In this document: positions 15,654 to 24,401 of the stretch, one piece after another | Layout of the letters: the number at the start of each line of letters is the position of its first letter | How positions within the stretch are numbered: the stretch's first letter is position 1 | Position numbers and translations under genes: made by a program | NCBI GenBank assembly: GCA_947478935.1 | Contig: CANJXV010000001.1 | Span: forward strand, 1 to 43,745 | Direction: 5' to 3' | DNA: 43,745 nucleotides | Origin: Comamonadaceae bacterium | GTDB taxonomy: Bacteria; Pseudomonadota; Gammaproteobacteria; Burkholderiales; Burkholderiaceae_C | The notes under the pieces: model-generated | Seen by the model: only the letters and a program-made list of their open reading frames with translations | Told to the model about the DNA's origin: nothing | The model's database searches: none

Positions 15654-17294
15654 ATGCCCGCCGACCGCCCCATCCGTAGCACCATGATGCCGGTGCCTCT
15701 TTCGCTCAACCACTTATTGGACCGCGCGGGGTACTTGTTTTCTAGCAACGAAATCGTCTCGCGCTTACCCGACAAATCGTTGCGTCGCCACAGCTACGGC
15801 GACTTTTACGCCCGCACCCGCAAGCTGGGCCAGGCGCTTGTAGATCTGGGCTTGCAGCCGGGCGACCGGGTGGCGACGCTTAGTTGGAACCACCATGCGC
15901 ATTTGGAGTGCTATTTTGGGATACCCGCCGCAGGCGGCGTGATGCACACCCTGAATTTGCGCTTAGCACCGGACGAAATCGCCTGGATCGCCAACGATGC
16001 CAAGGATCGCTTTTTGGTGGTGGACGATGTACTACTGCCTTTGCTGGCGCAGTTTCAAGGCCAATGTACGTTTGAAAAAATCATCGTCTTCCCCTTTTCC
16101 GGTGCGCCGGTGGCTGCGCCCTTTTTAGACTACGAAGCCTTGCTGGCGCAGGCCGATGGCGAAAAGTTTCGGTACGTGGCACACCACGAAGACGACGCGG
16201 TGTCCATGTGCTACACCTCGGGCACCACCGGCAAACCAAAGGGCGTGGTCTATTCGCACCGCTCGACGATTTTGCATACCCTGGTGGGATGCACGGCCGA
16301 TATTTGGGCTTTGCGCAGCAGCGATGTCGTGTTCCCGGTCACGCCCATGTTCCACGCCAATAGCTGGGGCATGCCCTATGGCGCGGTCATGACCGGTTGC
16401 AAACTGATATTTCCCGGCCCGCATTTGCACCCAGACGATTTACTGGATCTGATGCAACTGGAGCCGCCCACGCTATCGCTAGGCGTGCCAACCATCTGGA
16501 TGAGCCTGATTCAAACCTACGAGGCCTCTCTAGACAAACAGCCTGGCCGCTGGAAATTGCCCACCGGTATGCGCAGCCTGGTCGGCGGCGCAGCGGTGCC
16601 CGAGGCGCTGATACGCGCTTTCGATAAACACGGCATCTGGATTCAACAGGGCTGGGGCATGACCGAGACCTCGCCGCTGGCCACCGTGTCGTACACCAAG
16701 TCAGAGTTCGTCCATGCCGATGCCGACGAGCGCTATCGGCGTGCCGCCATGGCCGGTGTACCGGTGCCGCTGGTGGATATTCGTATGCGTGACGACGATG
16801 GCCACGATGCGCCTTGGGACGGCCAGGCCGTGGGCGAGATACAAGTGCGCGGCCCCTTTATCACAGGCTGTTACCACGAAGTGCCCATCAGCGAAGACAA
16901 ATTTTCTGCCGACGGTTGGCTGCGCACTGGCGACGTGGCCTCCATGGATGCACACGGCTTTGTGCGCATTACTGACCGCACCAAGGATTTGATCAAGTCC
17001 GGTGGGGAATGGATCAGCTCAGTCGATCTGGAAAACGCCCTCATGGGACATGCCGATATTGCAGAAGCAGCTGTAATTGCCATACCAGACCCGAAGTGGA
17101 GCGAACGGCCACTCGCCTGCGTGGTAGCCAAGCCTGGCAAGACATTGGACTTTGCTGCACTCAACGCACACCTTCTGGCGAACGGATTTGCCAAATGGCA
17201 ACTGCCGGAACGCTACGAAAGCATTGCTGCCGTACCGCGTACATCTACGGGCAAGTTTTACAAACTGAAGTTGCGCGAGATGTTTCCGACTTGA
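15654..17294 (+). CDS. Acyl-CoA synthetase (AMP-binding, AlkK/FadD-like)
   Basis: A 546-residue ANL-superfamily ligase that activates a fatty acid with ATP and CoA. The P-loop-like motif is MCYTSGTTGKPKGVVYSH, followed by GWGMTETSPLATVSY, then DGWLRTGDVASMDAHGFVRI and the hinge/C-terminal DRTKDLIKSGGEWIS with a catalytic-Lys-bearing tail TSTGKFYKLKLRE. Family placement suggests medium- or long-chain fatty acids; the exact chain length cannot be read from sequence. The ATG at 15654 is chosen over earlier non-ATG codons in the open frame, with GGAAAG 9-15 bases upstream; a start at 15684 is also possible. It converges with the Anbu operon across 27 bases. Confidence 0.93.
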   Translation: MPADRPIRSTMMPVPLSLNHLLDRAGYLFSSNEIVSRLPDKSLRRHSYGDFYARTRKLGQALVDLGLQPGDRVATLSWNHHAHLECYFGIPAAGGVMHTLNLRLAPDEIAWIANDAKDRFLVVDDVLLPLLAQFQGQCTFEKIIVFPFSGAPVAAPFLDYEALLAQADGEKFRYVAHHEDDAVSMCYTSGTTGKPKGVVYSHRSTILHTLVGCTADIWALRSSDVVFPVTPMFHANSWGMPYGAVMTGCKLIFPGPHLHPDDLLDLMQLEPPTLSLGVPTIWMSLIQTYEASLDKQPGRWKLPTGMRSLVGGAAVPEALIRAFDKHGIWIQQGWGMTETSPLATVSYTKSEFVHADADERYRRAAMAGVPVPLVDIRMRDDDGHDAPWDGQAVGEIQVRGPFITGCYHEVPISEDKFSADGWLRTGDVASMDAHGFVRITDRTKDLIKSGGEWISSVDLENALMGHADIAEAAVIAIPDPKWSERPLACVVAKPGKTLDFAALNAHLLANGFAKWQLPERYESIAAVPRTSTGKFYKLKLREMFPT

Positions 17295-17321
17295 CAGAGG
17301 CGAACTTGATTCGCCGAAGAC

Positions 17322-18053
17322 CTATTTAAGCCACTGCGGATCCGGCAATTGACCGAACACCTGTCGCAGTCCTTGGCTCCAGCTGGAGCGTAAATCTCTG
17401 AAGTAACTGTCTTCGGCGTCTATGCGATGCCGCTTGGTCACACGCAAGTCATTCGTTTTGACCATCGCAACATCGATGGGCAGACCGACCGACAAATTAC
17501 TTTTAATGGTGGAGTCAAACGACACCAGCGCGCATTTAATAGCCTGCGACATGCTGATGCCGGGCTGAATGACGCGATCCAAAATAGGCTTGCCGTATTT
17601 ACTCTCGCCGATCTGGAAAAACGGTGTATCGACTGTGGACTCTATGAAATTACCTTGCGGGTACACCATGAACAAACGCGGCGCTTCGCCATTGACCTGA
17701 CCGCCGACCAGAAACGTGGCGGTGAAATCCACATCGCTTTGCTCGGGCGCTTCGTTTTGGGTGGTGTGTATGGTTTTGCGCAATTCGCGCCCTACCAGTT
17801 CAGCGACGGTAAACATGGACGCGTGCGCCGTCAACGGCTTTTCAGCATCGATGGCATGCTGCTTAATGCGGCTGACCACTTGCTGCGTGGTTGCCAAGTT
17901 GCCGCTGTTGAGCATGACTATGACGCCTTGGCCCGGTGCTTCGATCACCGTCATCTTGCAAAAGGTGGACACATGGTCCACGCCCGCGTTGGTGCGCGAG
18001 TCAGAGGCGAACACCAGTCCTTCGTCGAGCACCATGCCAACACAGTAAGTCAT
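17322..18053 (-). CDS. Anbu, proteasome beta-like N-terminal Thr peptidase
   Basis: A 243-residue Ntn-hydrolase of the Anbu (bacterial proteasome homologue) family. The start MTYCVGMVLDEGLVFASDSR places the presumed catalytic Thr right after the initiator Met. Asp18 and Lys33 (KMTVIEAPG region) fit the Thr/Asp/Lys arrangement of proteasome beta and HslV subunits. The length matches Anbu and is longer than HslV. Relatives assemble into open multimeric rings, and peptidase substrates are poorly known. It is last in a four-gene cluster with transglutaminase-like, alpha-E and ATP-grasp proteins, the standard Anbu neighbourhood. Ten bases separate it from the transglutaminase-like gene. Confidence 0.94.
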   Translation of the reverse strand: MTYCVGMVLDEGLVFASDSRTNAGVDHVSTFCKMTVIEAPGQGVIVMLNSGNLATTQQVVSRIKQHAIDAEKPLTAHASMFTVAELVGRELRKTIHTTQNEAPEQSDVDFTATFLVGGQVNGEAPRLFMVYPQGNFIESTVDTPFFQIGESKYGKPILDRVIQPGISMSQAIKCALVSFDSTIKSNLSVGLPIDVAMVKTNDLRVTKRHRIDAEDSYFRDLRSSWSQGLRQVFGQLPDPQWLK

Positions 18054-18063
18054 GCCTTGCGCC

Positions 18064-18867
18064 TTATTGCTGTTCGTAGATGGCGGATTCTACTTTTGCG
18101 TAGCTGTGCATAGTTTCATTGCCGCCACCTATGCGCATGCCGCGCACCGGGCTGGCGTCTTCGTAGTCCAGGCCGTGCGCCAGTCTAATGTGGCCTCGGT
18201 CGGCGTCACTCGAATTGCTGACGTCATAGCCAATCCAGCGCCCGCCCACCCAGGCCTCGGCCCAGGCGTGGCTAGCAACTTGCTGGTTTTGCGCTGAATG
18301 CAAATACCCGCTGACGTAGCGCGCCGGTACGCCGAGAAAGCGCGCACAGGCCAGAAACACGTGCGTATGGTCCTGACATACGCCCTTGCCCTTTGCGAAT
18401 GACTGCGCCGCAGAATCGCCCACATGCGTGATGCCGGTCCTGTAAGGCATGCGTTCCAGCAAAGCCAGCATGACATCATGCAAGGCCATATAGGGGCGTG
18501 ATTTGACCGTGGCTCGGAAGGGTTCGATAAAGCTTTGTACCGCCGCGTCCACACGGGTCAGCGTGGTGGCGCGCAAATACACGGCGTGCGGCACCGGGCC
18601 CTCGGGCTCGCCCTGGTCAGACTCGATCAAATCCACACTACCGCGAGCGCGCAGCACAATGTCCTGGCTGGCGTTTTCCAGCACCAGACAATGACAGAGG
18701 TTGCCGTAGGCATCAGTCCACGCGGTGGCTTTACCGGGCAAGTCCAAATGCCAGTGCAACACGTTTTGCCTCTGGGTCTTGGCCGGGGTCATGCGCAGCA
18801 TTTGTATGCTGCGGCGCACCGGCTGTTCGTAGCGGTAACTGGTTTCGTGAAATACCTGTAGCTTCAT
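18064..18867 (-). CDS. Transglutaminase-like cysteine peptidase of the Anbu cluster
   Basis: A 267-residue protein with an N-terminal bacterial transglutaminase-like domain (about residues 1-80, FHETSYRYEQPVRRSIQMLR) and a papain-like transglutaminase core. The triad is visible: Cys164 in GKGVCQDHTHVFLA, His200 in ASHAWAEAWV and Asp215 in WIGYDVSNS. In this cluster such proteins are thought to cleave or transfer isopeptide or peptide bonds. No signal peptide is seen, so it is probably cytoplasmic. Its start overlaps the alpha-E stop by 4 bases (ATGA), implying coupled translation. Confidence 0.93.
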   Translation of the reverse strand: MKLQVFHETSYRYEQPVRRSIQMLRMTPAKTQRQNVLHWHLDLPGKATAWTDAYGNLCHCLVLENASQDIVLRARGSVDLIESDQGEPEGPVPHAVYLRATTLTRVDAAVQSFIEPFRATVKSRPYMALHDVMLALLERMPYRTGITHVGDSAAQSFAKGKGVCQDHTHVFLACARFLGVPARYVSGYLHSAQNQQVASHAWAEAWVGGRWIGYDVSNSSDADRGHIRLAHGLDYEDASPVRGMRIGGGNETMHSYAKVESAIYEQQ

Positions 18868-19814
18868 GCGATGGACTCCAGGTAATCGGTTTGTACCGCT
18901 TCGGCCATCGCAATGTTTTCTTTGACAAAGCCCTCCAGGTAATTCTCTAGTCCACTTTCATAGACTTCGCTCAGACTTCCAAAACGCAGACTAGTCAACA
19001 AGTTAGCGCAGCGTTTGCGCGCTTCACGACCCGTTTGTTGCGGCAATTGCTTCAAGATATAGGCAGTTTCATCCAGACAAAAATGGAGGGAACGCGGCAC
19101 GCGCGGGTTGAAGATAAGCAACTCGGACACGCGGTCCGCGTCTATGGCGTCGCGGTAGGTGTCGCGGTATGCTTCCAAGGCACTGACCGAGCGCAGCACC
19201 GCACCCAGGCGGTAGTAGTCGTCCACCAAATCATTGCTTTCGGCTTGTTCCACTTGCGTTTTCACACTCAATATGCGGGCGGTGTTATCGGCGCGTTCTA
19301 GGTAAGTACCCAGCCGTATGAAGTGGTAGGGCTGGTCGCGTTGAATGGTGGCAAAGGTCACACCCCGGAACAAATGCGAGCGTTGCTTGATCCATTCAAA
19401 CAGCGAAGAGTCCACCGGGTGATCCGGGCCCTTGATTTTCTTTTTGCGTGCCAGCAACTCCAGCCAGGTGTCGTTGATGCACTCCCACATTTCCACCGTC
19501 ATGGCGCCACGCACCGAGCGCGCGTTTTCTCGGCACGACTGTATGCAGTTGAAGATGGACGAAGGATGATCCGGGTCCCAGGCCAGAAACTGCGCGACTT
19601 GGTCTGAGCGCATGGGTCTGCCGGTGGCTTTGAATGCTTCCAGCGTGTCGGTGATGGCCAGTGGTTCGCTGACCGTGTCCGACGCGGCGCGGTTGCTGTC
19701 CGACGTGGACAGTAAGGCGAATGATTGACCCACCTCCAAAATACGCGCCATGTTTTCTGCGCGCTCCAAATAGCGCGATAGCCAATACAGTTGAGCAGCT
19801 ACTCGTGACAGCAT
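18864..19814 (-). CDS. Alpha-E domain protein of the Anbu cluster
   Basis: A 316-residue all-helical alpha-E protein. The diagnostic repeat appears at the N-terminus as LYWLSRYLERAENMARILEVG and again in the middle as HFIRLGTYLERADNTARIL. The ATG at 19814 is preferred over an open frame running further upstream, because it begins at MLSRVAAQLYW and overlaps the ATP-grasp stop by one base (TGATG). Alpha-E proteins are almost always adjacent to circularly permuted ATP-grasp genes and are sometimes fused to them. Their activity is unknown. Confidence 0.93.
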   Translation of the reverse strand: MLSRVAAQLYWLSRYLERAENMARILEVGQSFALLSTSDSNRAASDTVSEPLAITDTLEAFKATGRPMRSDQVAQFLAWDPDHPSSIFNCIQSCRENARSVRGAMTVEMWECINDTWLELLARKKKIKGPDHPVDSSLFEWIKQRSHLFRGVTFATIQRDQPYHFIRLGTYLERADNTARILSVKTQVEQAESNDLVDDYYRLGAVLRSVSALEAYRDTYRDAIDADRVSELLIFNPRVPRSLHFCLDETAYILKQLPQQTGREARKRCANLLTSLRFGSLSEVYESGLENYLEGFVKENIAMAEAVQTDYLESIA

Positions 19815-21235
19815 CAGAGCGCCTCCTCGTCTTCCAGCACCCAGGTGTCTTTGGTGCCGCCGCCCTGCGACGAATTGACCACCAGCGAGCCTTCGCGCAA
19901 GGCCACGCGCGTGAGGCCGCCGGGGACGATGCGCGTGTCCTTGCCCATAAGCACAAAAGGGCGCAAATCGATATGACGCGGCGCAATGCCTTGATCTACG
20001 AATATTGGACACGCCGACAAGCTGAGCGTAGGCTGAGCGATGTAGTTATCCGGCTGCGCTTTCAAGCGTTTGGCAAAACTCTCTATTTCTGATTTGCTGG
20101 CGGTGGGGCCGACCAACATGCCGTAGCCGCCGGCGCCATGCACTTCTTTGACCACCAGTTGCGGCAAATGCGCGAGTACATACGACAACTCATCGGGCTT
20201 GCGGCATTGCCAGGTTTGGACGTTATTCAGTAGCGGTGTTTCGTCCAGGTAAAAGCGAATCATGTCGGGCACATACGGGTAAATAGATTTGTCGTCCGCC
20301 ACGCCTGTGCCCAGCGCGTTGGCAATCACTACATTGCCTTGGCGGTATACCGAAGCCAGACCCGGCACACCAATCAATGAGTCCGGCGCAAAACTCAAGG
20401 GGTCCATGTACAAATCATCCACCCTGCGGTAAATTACATCGACTTGCTGCGGGCCTTCGGTGGTTTGCATATACACATGGCCGCCGCGCACAAAGAGGTC
20501 TGAGCCTTCGACCAACTCAATGCCCATTTGCTTAGCCAAAAACGCATGTTCAAAATACGCGCTGTTGAAACGCCCTGGCGTGTGCAGCACGACGGTAGGC
20601 TGCTCTACCCAACTGGCCGAGCGCAAAGTTTGCAAGAGCAGCGCCGGGTAATGCTCGACCGGACGCACCGCGTAGCGGCGGAACAAATCGGGGAACAAGC
20701 GCATCATCAACAAGCGGTTGCTGAGCATATAAGACACGCCCGAAGGCACGCGCAAGTTGTCCTCCAACACATAGAAATCGCCATCCGAATGCCGCACGAT
20801 GTCCACGCCGGCGATATGCGCGTAAGTCTGGTGCGGTAAATCCAGGCCGAGCATGATGGGCATGAACTGCGCATTAGCAAGGATTTGTTCGGCGGGTATC
20901 AGCCCGGCTTTCAAAATGCGTTGCTCGTGGTAGACGTCGTGCAAAAACATATTGATGGCTTTGACACGTTGCACCAGGCCTCTTTCCAGGTGCGCCCATT
21001 CTTTGCCGTGGATGATGCGCGGTATCAAGTCCGAGGGGATGAGCCGCTCGGTGCCACCTTCGTCGCCATTGAGTGAAAACGTGATGCCGGTGCGCCGGAA
21101 GATCAGGTCTGCCTCGGTCTGCTTGACCTGCACAGTATCTGCCGACACGCCTTTGAGCCAGTTGTCAAAGGCTTGGTAATGCGGGCGGGCGACGCCCTGC
21201 GCGTCGCTCATCTCATTAAATATCGGGCTGCTCAT
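19814..21235 (-). CDS. Circularly permuted ATP-grasp type 2 protein of the Anbu cluster
   Basis: A 473-residue circularly permuted ATP-grasp protein, expected to form an amide or peptide bond using ATP. Features are the N-terminal YQAFDNWLKGVSADTV, the LPHQTYAHIAGVDIVRHSDG region with YVLEDNLRVPSGVSYML, and the nucleotide loop KEVHGAGGYGMLVGP. The ATG at 21235 follows GGAG with about 6 bases spacing. It is the first gene of the Anbu operon and would supply the ligase in a possible peptide-tagging or peptide-synthesis pathway, with the transglutaminase-like and Anbu proteins as hydrolases. That model is proposed from gene clustering and not proven. Confidence 0.94.
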   Translation of the reverse strand: MSSPIFNEMSDAQGVARPHYQAFDNWLKGVSADTVQVKQTEADLIFRRTGITFSLNGDEGGTERLIPSDLIPRIIHGKEWAHLERGLVQRVKAINMFLHDVYHEQRILKAGLIPAEQILANAQFMPIMLGLDLPHQTYAHIAGVDIVRHSDGDFYVLEDNLRVPSGVSYMLSNRLLMMRLFPDLFRRYAVRPVEHYPALLLQTLRSASWVEQPTVVLHTPGRFNSAYFEHAFLAKQMGIELVEGSDLFVRGGHVYMQTTEGPQQVDVIYRRVDDLYMDPLSFAPDSLIGVPGLASVYRQGNVVIANALGTGVADDKSIYPYVPDMIRFYLDETPLLNNVQTWQCRKPDELSYVLAHLPQLVVKEVHGAGGYGMLVGPTASKSEIESFAKRLKAQPDNYIAQPTLSLSACPIFVDQGIAPRHIDLRPFVLMGKDTRIVPGGLTRVALREGSLVVNSSQGGGTKDTWVLEDEEAL

Positions 21236-21344
21236 CGGGACTCCACGTTTTCCAACTAGGGGGCACTATGGCTAAGCATGCATCGTGCCGCTTGTGCGAT
21301 ACCTAGGCGCCCGTATGTATGCCCCATGGTTCATGCGAGTGCAC

Positions 21345-21381
21345 CAAAACGGGTTGGCATGCACCGCATCAGTGCTAACCC
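21345..21381 (-). terminator. Terminator-like hairpin after the acyltransferase gene
   Basis: GGGTTGGCA (21351-21359) and TGCTAACCC (21373-21381) form a 9-base inverted repeat with one wobble-type mismatch and a 13-base loop. Read on the minus strand it is followed by GTTTTGG. It sits between the stop of the acyltransferase gene (21427) and the start of the Anbu operon, so it probably ends the acyltransferase transcript. Confidence 0.5.
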
Positions 21382-21426
21382 GAATAATTCGGTCCAGCGC
21401 CGCGCAGCGTCGGCCAAGGGAAAAGC

Positions 21427-22767
21427 TCAGCCGTCAGTCGGGCCCGGCGCCTGCGACCGTCTGCGCAAAAACGCGTGGCCGGCATCTATCATGGGCTGCT
21501 CAATCAGGATGTGCAGCACGACGCCCAGCACCAAGGACAGGCTAGCCGCTATGCCAAACATGCATAGCAGCTGGGACACTGAGATCATGCCGATAGTAGA
21601 AGCATCTGTGGTCTGGAACGTAAGTATGGCCGCTATCAGAACCATGGGGAAATGGAATAAATACACGGGAAACACCACGTGCGAAAAAGGCCGCCACAAG
21701 CCCCAAGCCAAAAACGCGCGCAACGCTGCCGCCAGCCGCGCGGAACCCGCGCCCGCGCCACCGGCCTGCACCAGCAAGACCAGCAACAACACGCCCAGGC
21801 AAAACAGATTGCGGTGCAGGATCTGACCCGCCAAATTCAGCCAGGGCGAAAAATGCTGGTAATACCAGCTGTCCTGCTGATAGACCGGGAAATACGCCCA
21901 CACCATCGCCAGCAGCGCGCCACCCAGCGCCCAGGTAATGCCGCGCGCAGGCGGCACGGGCAGCGCAGCATCTCGGTGGCGCATCCAGGCCCATATTAGG
22001 CCCAGTAGCAAAGGGCCGATGCGGGTATGCGTCTGAAAATACATTACATCCAGAAACAACGCAGGTGCCACGCGCTGCGGATGGAACAGATAAAACGGTG
22101 TTTCATACGTCACCGGATAGAGCAGCGCCGTGCCCATAACCGGGACGAAAGACAGCACGAACAGGCCTTGCAAAGCCCGTAAACCGCCCTGCCCCGGCAT
22201 GCGCATAAGCCAAGCCATCAGCACTGGCAGTATCAGGTAAAACTGCATTTCAATCGACAAGGACCAACCCACGGGAATAATGTTTTTCATCTGAAAGTTG
22301 TCGATGAAAAGCAAGTTGTAGATGAGATTGCGCGCAGCCAGTTCGGGGTTACCCAGAGCATATACCGCCAGCCCCATCAAAAACAAAGGGTAAATACGAA
22401 ACAGGCGACGGATATAAAAATCGCGCGCCGCAATCCTGCCATTGCGGTCCGTCTCACGCATCAGCGCGCTACCTAGCAGGTAGGCGCTGACCATAAAAAA
22501 CACATCTACCGCTTTATCGGTATTGGCCAAAAAACCCAGCCAAGGCGGCAATTGCGCTGCGAAAGCGCTTACGCGGTCAAAGTCCTTAAGCAGGAACAGC
22601 GCGCCGTAAAAGCAATGGAACAACACAATGGACAAACTGGCCATGCCACGCAGCCCGTCCACTACCGGATCGTCCTGCGGGCCGCGATGCAACACCCGAT
22701 GCAGGCCTGCGCGCCACTGGATGCGCTGGCGGTAGTCAGACCATACGCTAGTCATGGCTGTGTCCAT
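21427..22767 (-). CDS. Acyltransferase 3 family membrane protein (OafA/YrhL-like)
   Basis: A 446-residue polytopic inner-membrane acyltransferase. The N-terminal DGLRGMASLSIVLFHCFYGALF carries the conserved Arg and His of the family, and DKAVDVFFMVSAYLLGSALM matches its FFxxSG-type helix. About ten hydrophobic segments follow, including WSLSIEMQFYLILPVLMAW. Members O-acylate surface polysaccharides, lipopolysaccharide, exopolysaccharide or modified sugars. The target here is unknown, though the glycosyltransferases 2-5 kb away make a surface glycan plausible. The ATG at 22767 is used; a second ATG at 22755 is possible and neither has a strong ribosome site. Confidence 0.92.
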   Translation of the reverse strand: MDTAMTSVWSDYRQRIQWRAGLHRVLHRGPQDDPVVDGLRGMASLSIVLFHCFYGALFLLKDFDRVSAFAAQLPPWLGFLANTDKAVDVFFMVSAYLLGSALMRETDRNGRIAARDFYIRRLFRIYPLFLMGLAVYALGNPELAARNLIYNLLFIDNFQMKNIIPVGWSLSIEMQFYLILPVLMAWLMRMPGQGGLRALQGLFVLSFVPVMGTALLYPVTYETPFYLFHPQRVAPALFLDVMYFQTHTRIGPLLLGLIWAWMRHRDAALPVPPARGITWALGGALLAMVWAYFPVYQQDSWYYQHFSPWLNLAGQILHRNLFCLGVLLLVLLVQAGGAGAGSARLAAALRAFLAWGLWRPFSHVVFPVYLFHFPMVLIAAILTFQTTDASTIGMISVSQLLCMFGIAASLSLVLGVVLHILIEQPMIDAGHAFLRRRSQAPGPTDG

Positions 22768-23180
22768 CAAGGTGATTAATTCCAGCTTGTCTTAGACGCA
22801 CCACAGGCCCACTGCGCTTTGAACATAAAGACCTAAGCACAAGACAACATGCCCGCTGCAGACTAAACAAGACGTAGTAAAGCAAGTTATGCAGCGCAGG
22901 CATTGCAAGGCGGGAGGCCAACATCAGGGAAATAAGTGAATTTGATGGAGAAAGCTGAGGCATCTTCAATTGAGGATCGACCGCAAGGCGCCACACCGTG
23001 CGCGTCGCTGCTGCCAAGCCAGTGTAAACCCAAGGCTTAGCGCAGCACGACGCCATGCGCGCAGCCGGAACCGTGCCGGGCTGCGGTATTTTGAGCTAAA
23101 TCAATTTTTCCAAAAATCAACACCCGCCATAGTGCGCTTACAGGCTTGCTATACATTCAGGCCACTGGAGACAAGCATTG
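22768..23180. other. 413-base divergent intergenic region between acyltransferase and MFS genes
   Basis: No supportable ORF or RNA gene. It must hold the promoters of both flanking genes; TATACA at 23150-23155 is a plausible -10 for the MFS gene, but no good -35 is at the right distance. An interrupted stem-loop occupies 23003-23052 and is listed separately. The stretch at 23093-23120 is AT-rich. Confidence 0.5.
23003..23052. other. Interrupted stem-loop in the acyltransferase/MFS intergenic region
   Basis: CGTCG (23003-23007) pairs with CGACG (23048-23052), CTGC (23008-23011) with GCAG (23042-23045), and AAGCC (23016-23020) with GGCTT (23034-23038) around a 13-base loop. That is about 14 pairs in three blocks separated by small bulges. 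It has no T-tract and matches no RNA family I know. Confidence 0.35.
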
Positions 23181-24380
23181 ATGCCCGAAAGCCCTACACC
23201 GTCAGAACCCCCAAAAGCCTGGCTCATGGTCTGGGCGAGTTTTGTTTGCCTGACGGTGATTTTCGGCGTTTCCTATTCCTTCGCCGCCTTCTTTGAAAAC
23301 TTTGCCAAAGAGTTTTCTGCGCAAAGGGCCGATGTTTCTATGGTCTTTGGCTTATGTGGTTTGGTTTACTTTGTGTTGGGCGCGCTGGGTGGCATATTGG
23401 CGGACCGTTGGGGGCCCCGCATCGTCTGTGTCACAGGCATGGTCCTGGTCGCGCTGGGTTTGTATTTCACCAGCCTGGCGCAAACCCTGGGCAGTATTTA
23501 CCTCAGCTTTGGACTGCTGGTGGGGCTAGGTATTGCATTTGTGTATACGCCCGCCATTGCCGCCGTGCAGCCCTGGTTTACCCAGCGCCGGGTGCTGGCC
23601 TCGGGCATCGCCGGTTCCGGGGTGGGCGCGGGCACGCTCATCGTGCCGGTCGCCGTCAGCTATCTCTTGGGCCACATTTCTTGGCGCGAAACCCTGCAAG
23701 CCATGGCGCTGGGGGTGCTGCTTTTGGGCTGCGGTGCCGCTTATCTTTTGGAACGGGCACCGTCCATGGGCACAGGCGCTAGCGGTCAGGCCAGCGGTCT
23801 AACGCTTGTCCAAGCGCTCAAGACGCCGGTGTTTCGCTGGCTTTACCTCTGTGCCCTGATTAGTGCACCGGTCATGTTCATTCCCTTTGCCCATATATCC
23901 GCAGCGGCCAGGGACGCGGGCCTGCCAGACGCGCAGGCGGTAGGGCTGGTGGGTTTGATCGGCATCGGCAGCGTAACGGGCCGCTTTGGCATCGCCTGGG
24001 TGGCAAACCGATGGGGGCGCATTCAAACCCTGTTGCTGAGGCAATGCCTGATGGGCCTGACCTACTTCTTATGGGCGGGCGCGCAAGAGCCTTGGCTGTT
24101 TTCCATTTTTGCCCTGTGCTTTGGTTTGAGCTACGGCAGCATCGTGTCGCTGCTGCCAGCTATTTGCATGGAATTATTTGGCGGCAAATCCGTATCGGCC
24201 ATCATCGGCACGCTTTACACCGGCGCTGCCTTAGGTAATTTGCTGGGGCCGGTGCTGGCCGGCAAGGTTTTTGATCTGACCCAGAGCTACATCTTGGTGA
24301 TCTACCTCGCCTTGGGACTTTCGGTCATAGCAGTCGTTAGTTGCTGGCGGACCTTGAAATATGCCGATCAACAATACTAG
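23181..24380 (+). CDS. MFS transporter, oxalate/formate antiporter-like (OFA) family
   Basis: A 399-residue major facilitator with about 12 membrane segments. The N-terminal helix MVWASFVCLTVIFGVSYSFA, the loop GILADRWGPRIV (MFS motif A-like) and the GIAGSGVGAGTLIVPVAVSY helix are typical of OFA and monocarboxylate-transporter-like proteins. A small organic acid is the likely substrate, though the exact one cannot be read. The ATG at 23181 has GGAG 10 bases upstream and is preferred over the TTG just before it. It is followed after 21 bases by a lipoprotein gene and is divergent from the acyltransferase. Confidence 0.92.
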   Translation: MPESPTPSEPPKAWLMVWASFVCLTVIFGVSYSFAAFFENFAKEFSAQRADVSMVFGLCGLVYFVLGALGGILADRWGPRIVCVTGMVLVALGLYFTSLAQTLGSIYLSFGLLVGLGIAFVYTPAIAAVQPWFTQRRVLASGIAGSGVGAGTLIVPVAVSYLLGHISWRETLQAMALGVLLLGCGAAYLLERAPSMGTGASGQASGLTLVQALKTPVFRWLYLCALISAPVMFIPFAHISAAARDAGLPDAQAVGLVGLIGIGSVTGRFGIAWVANRWGRIQTLLLRQCLMGLTYFLWAGAQEPWLFSIFALCFGLSYGSIVSLLPAICMELFGGKSVSAIIGTLYTGAALGNLLGPVLAGKVFDLTQSYILVIYLALGLSVIAVVSCWRTLKYADQQY

Positions 24381-24401
24381 CAAGATGTGGGCGTCAACCT
24401 G

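Noticed and set aside
17427..18113. 228-codon plus-strand ORF
   Set aside because: It lies antisense to Anbu and the end of the transglutaminase-like gene, and its His/Arg-rich product looks like a frame shadow.
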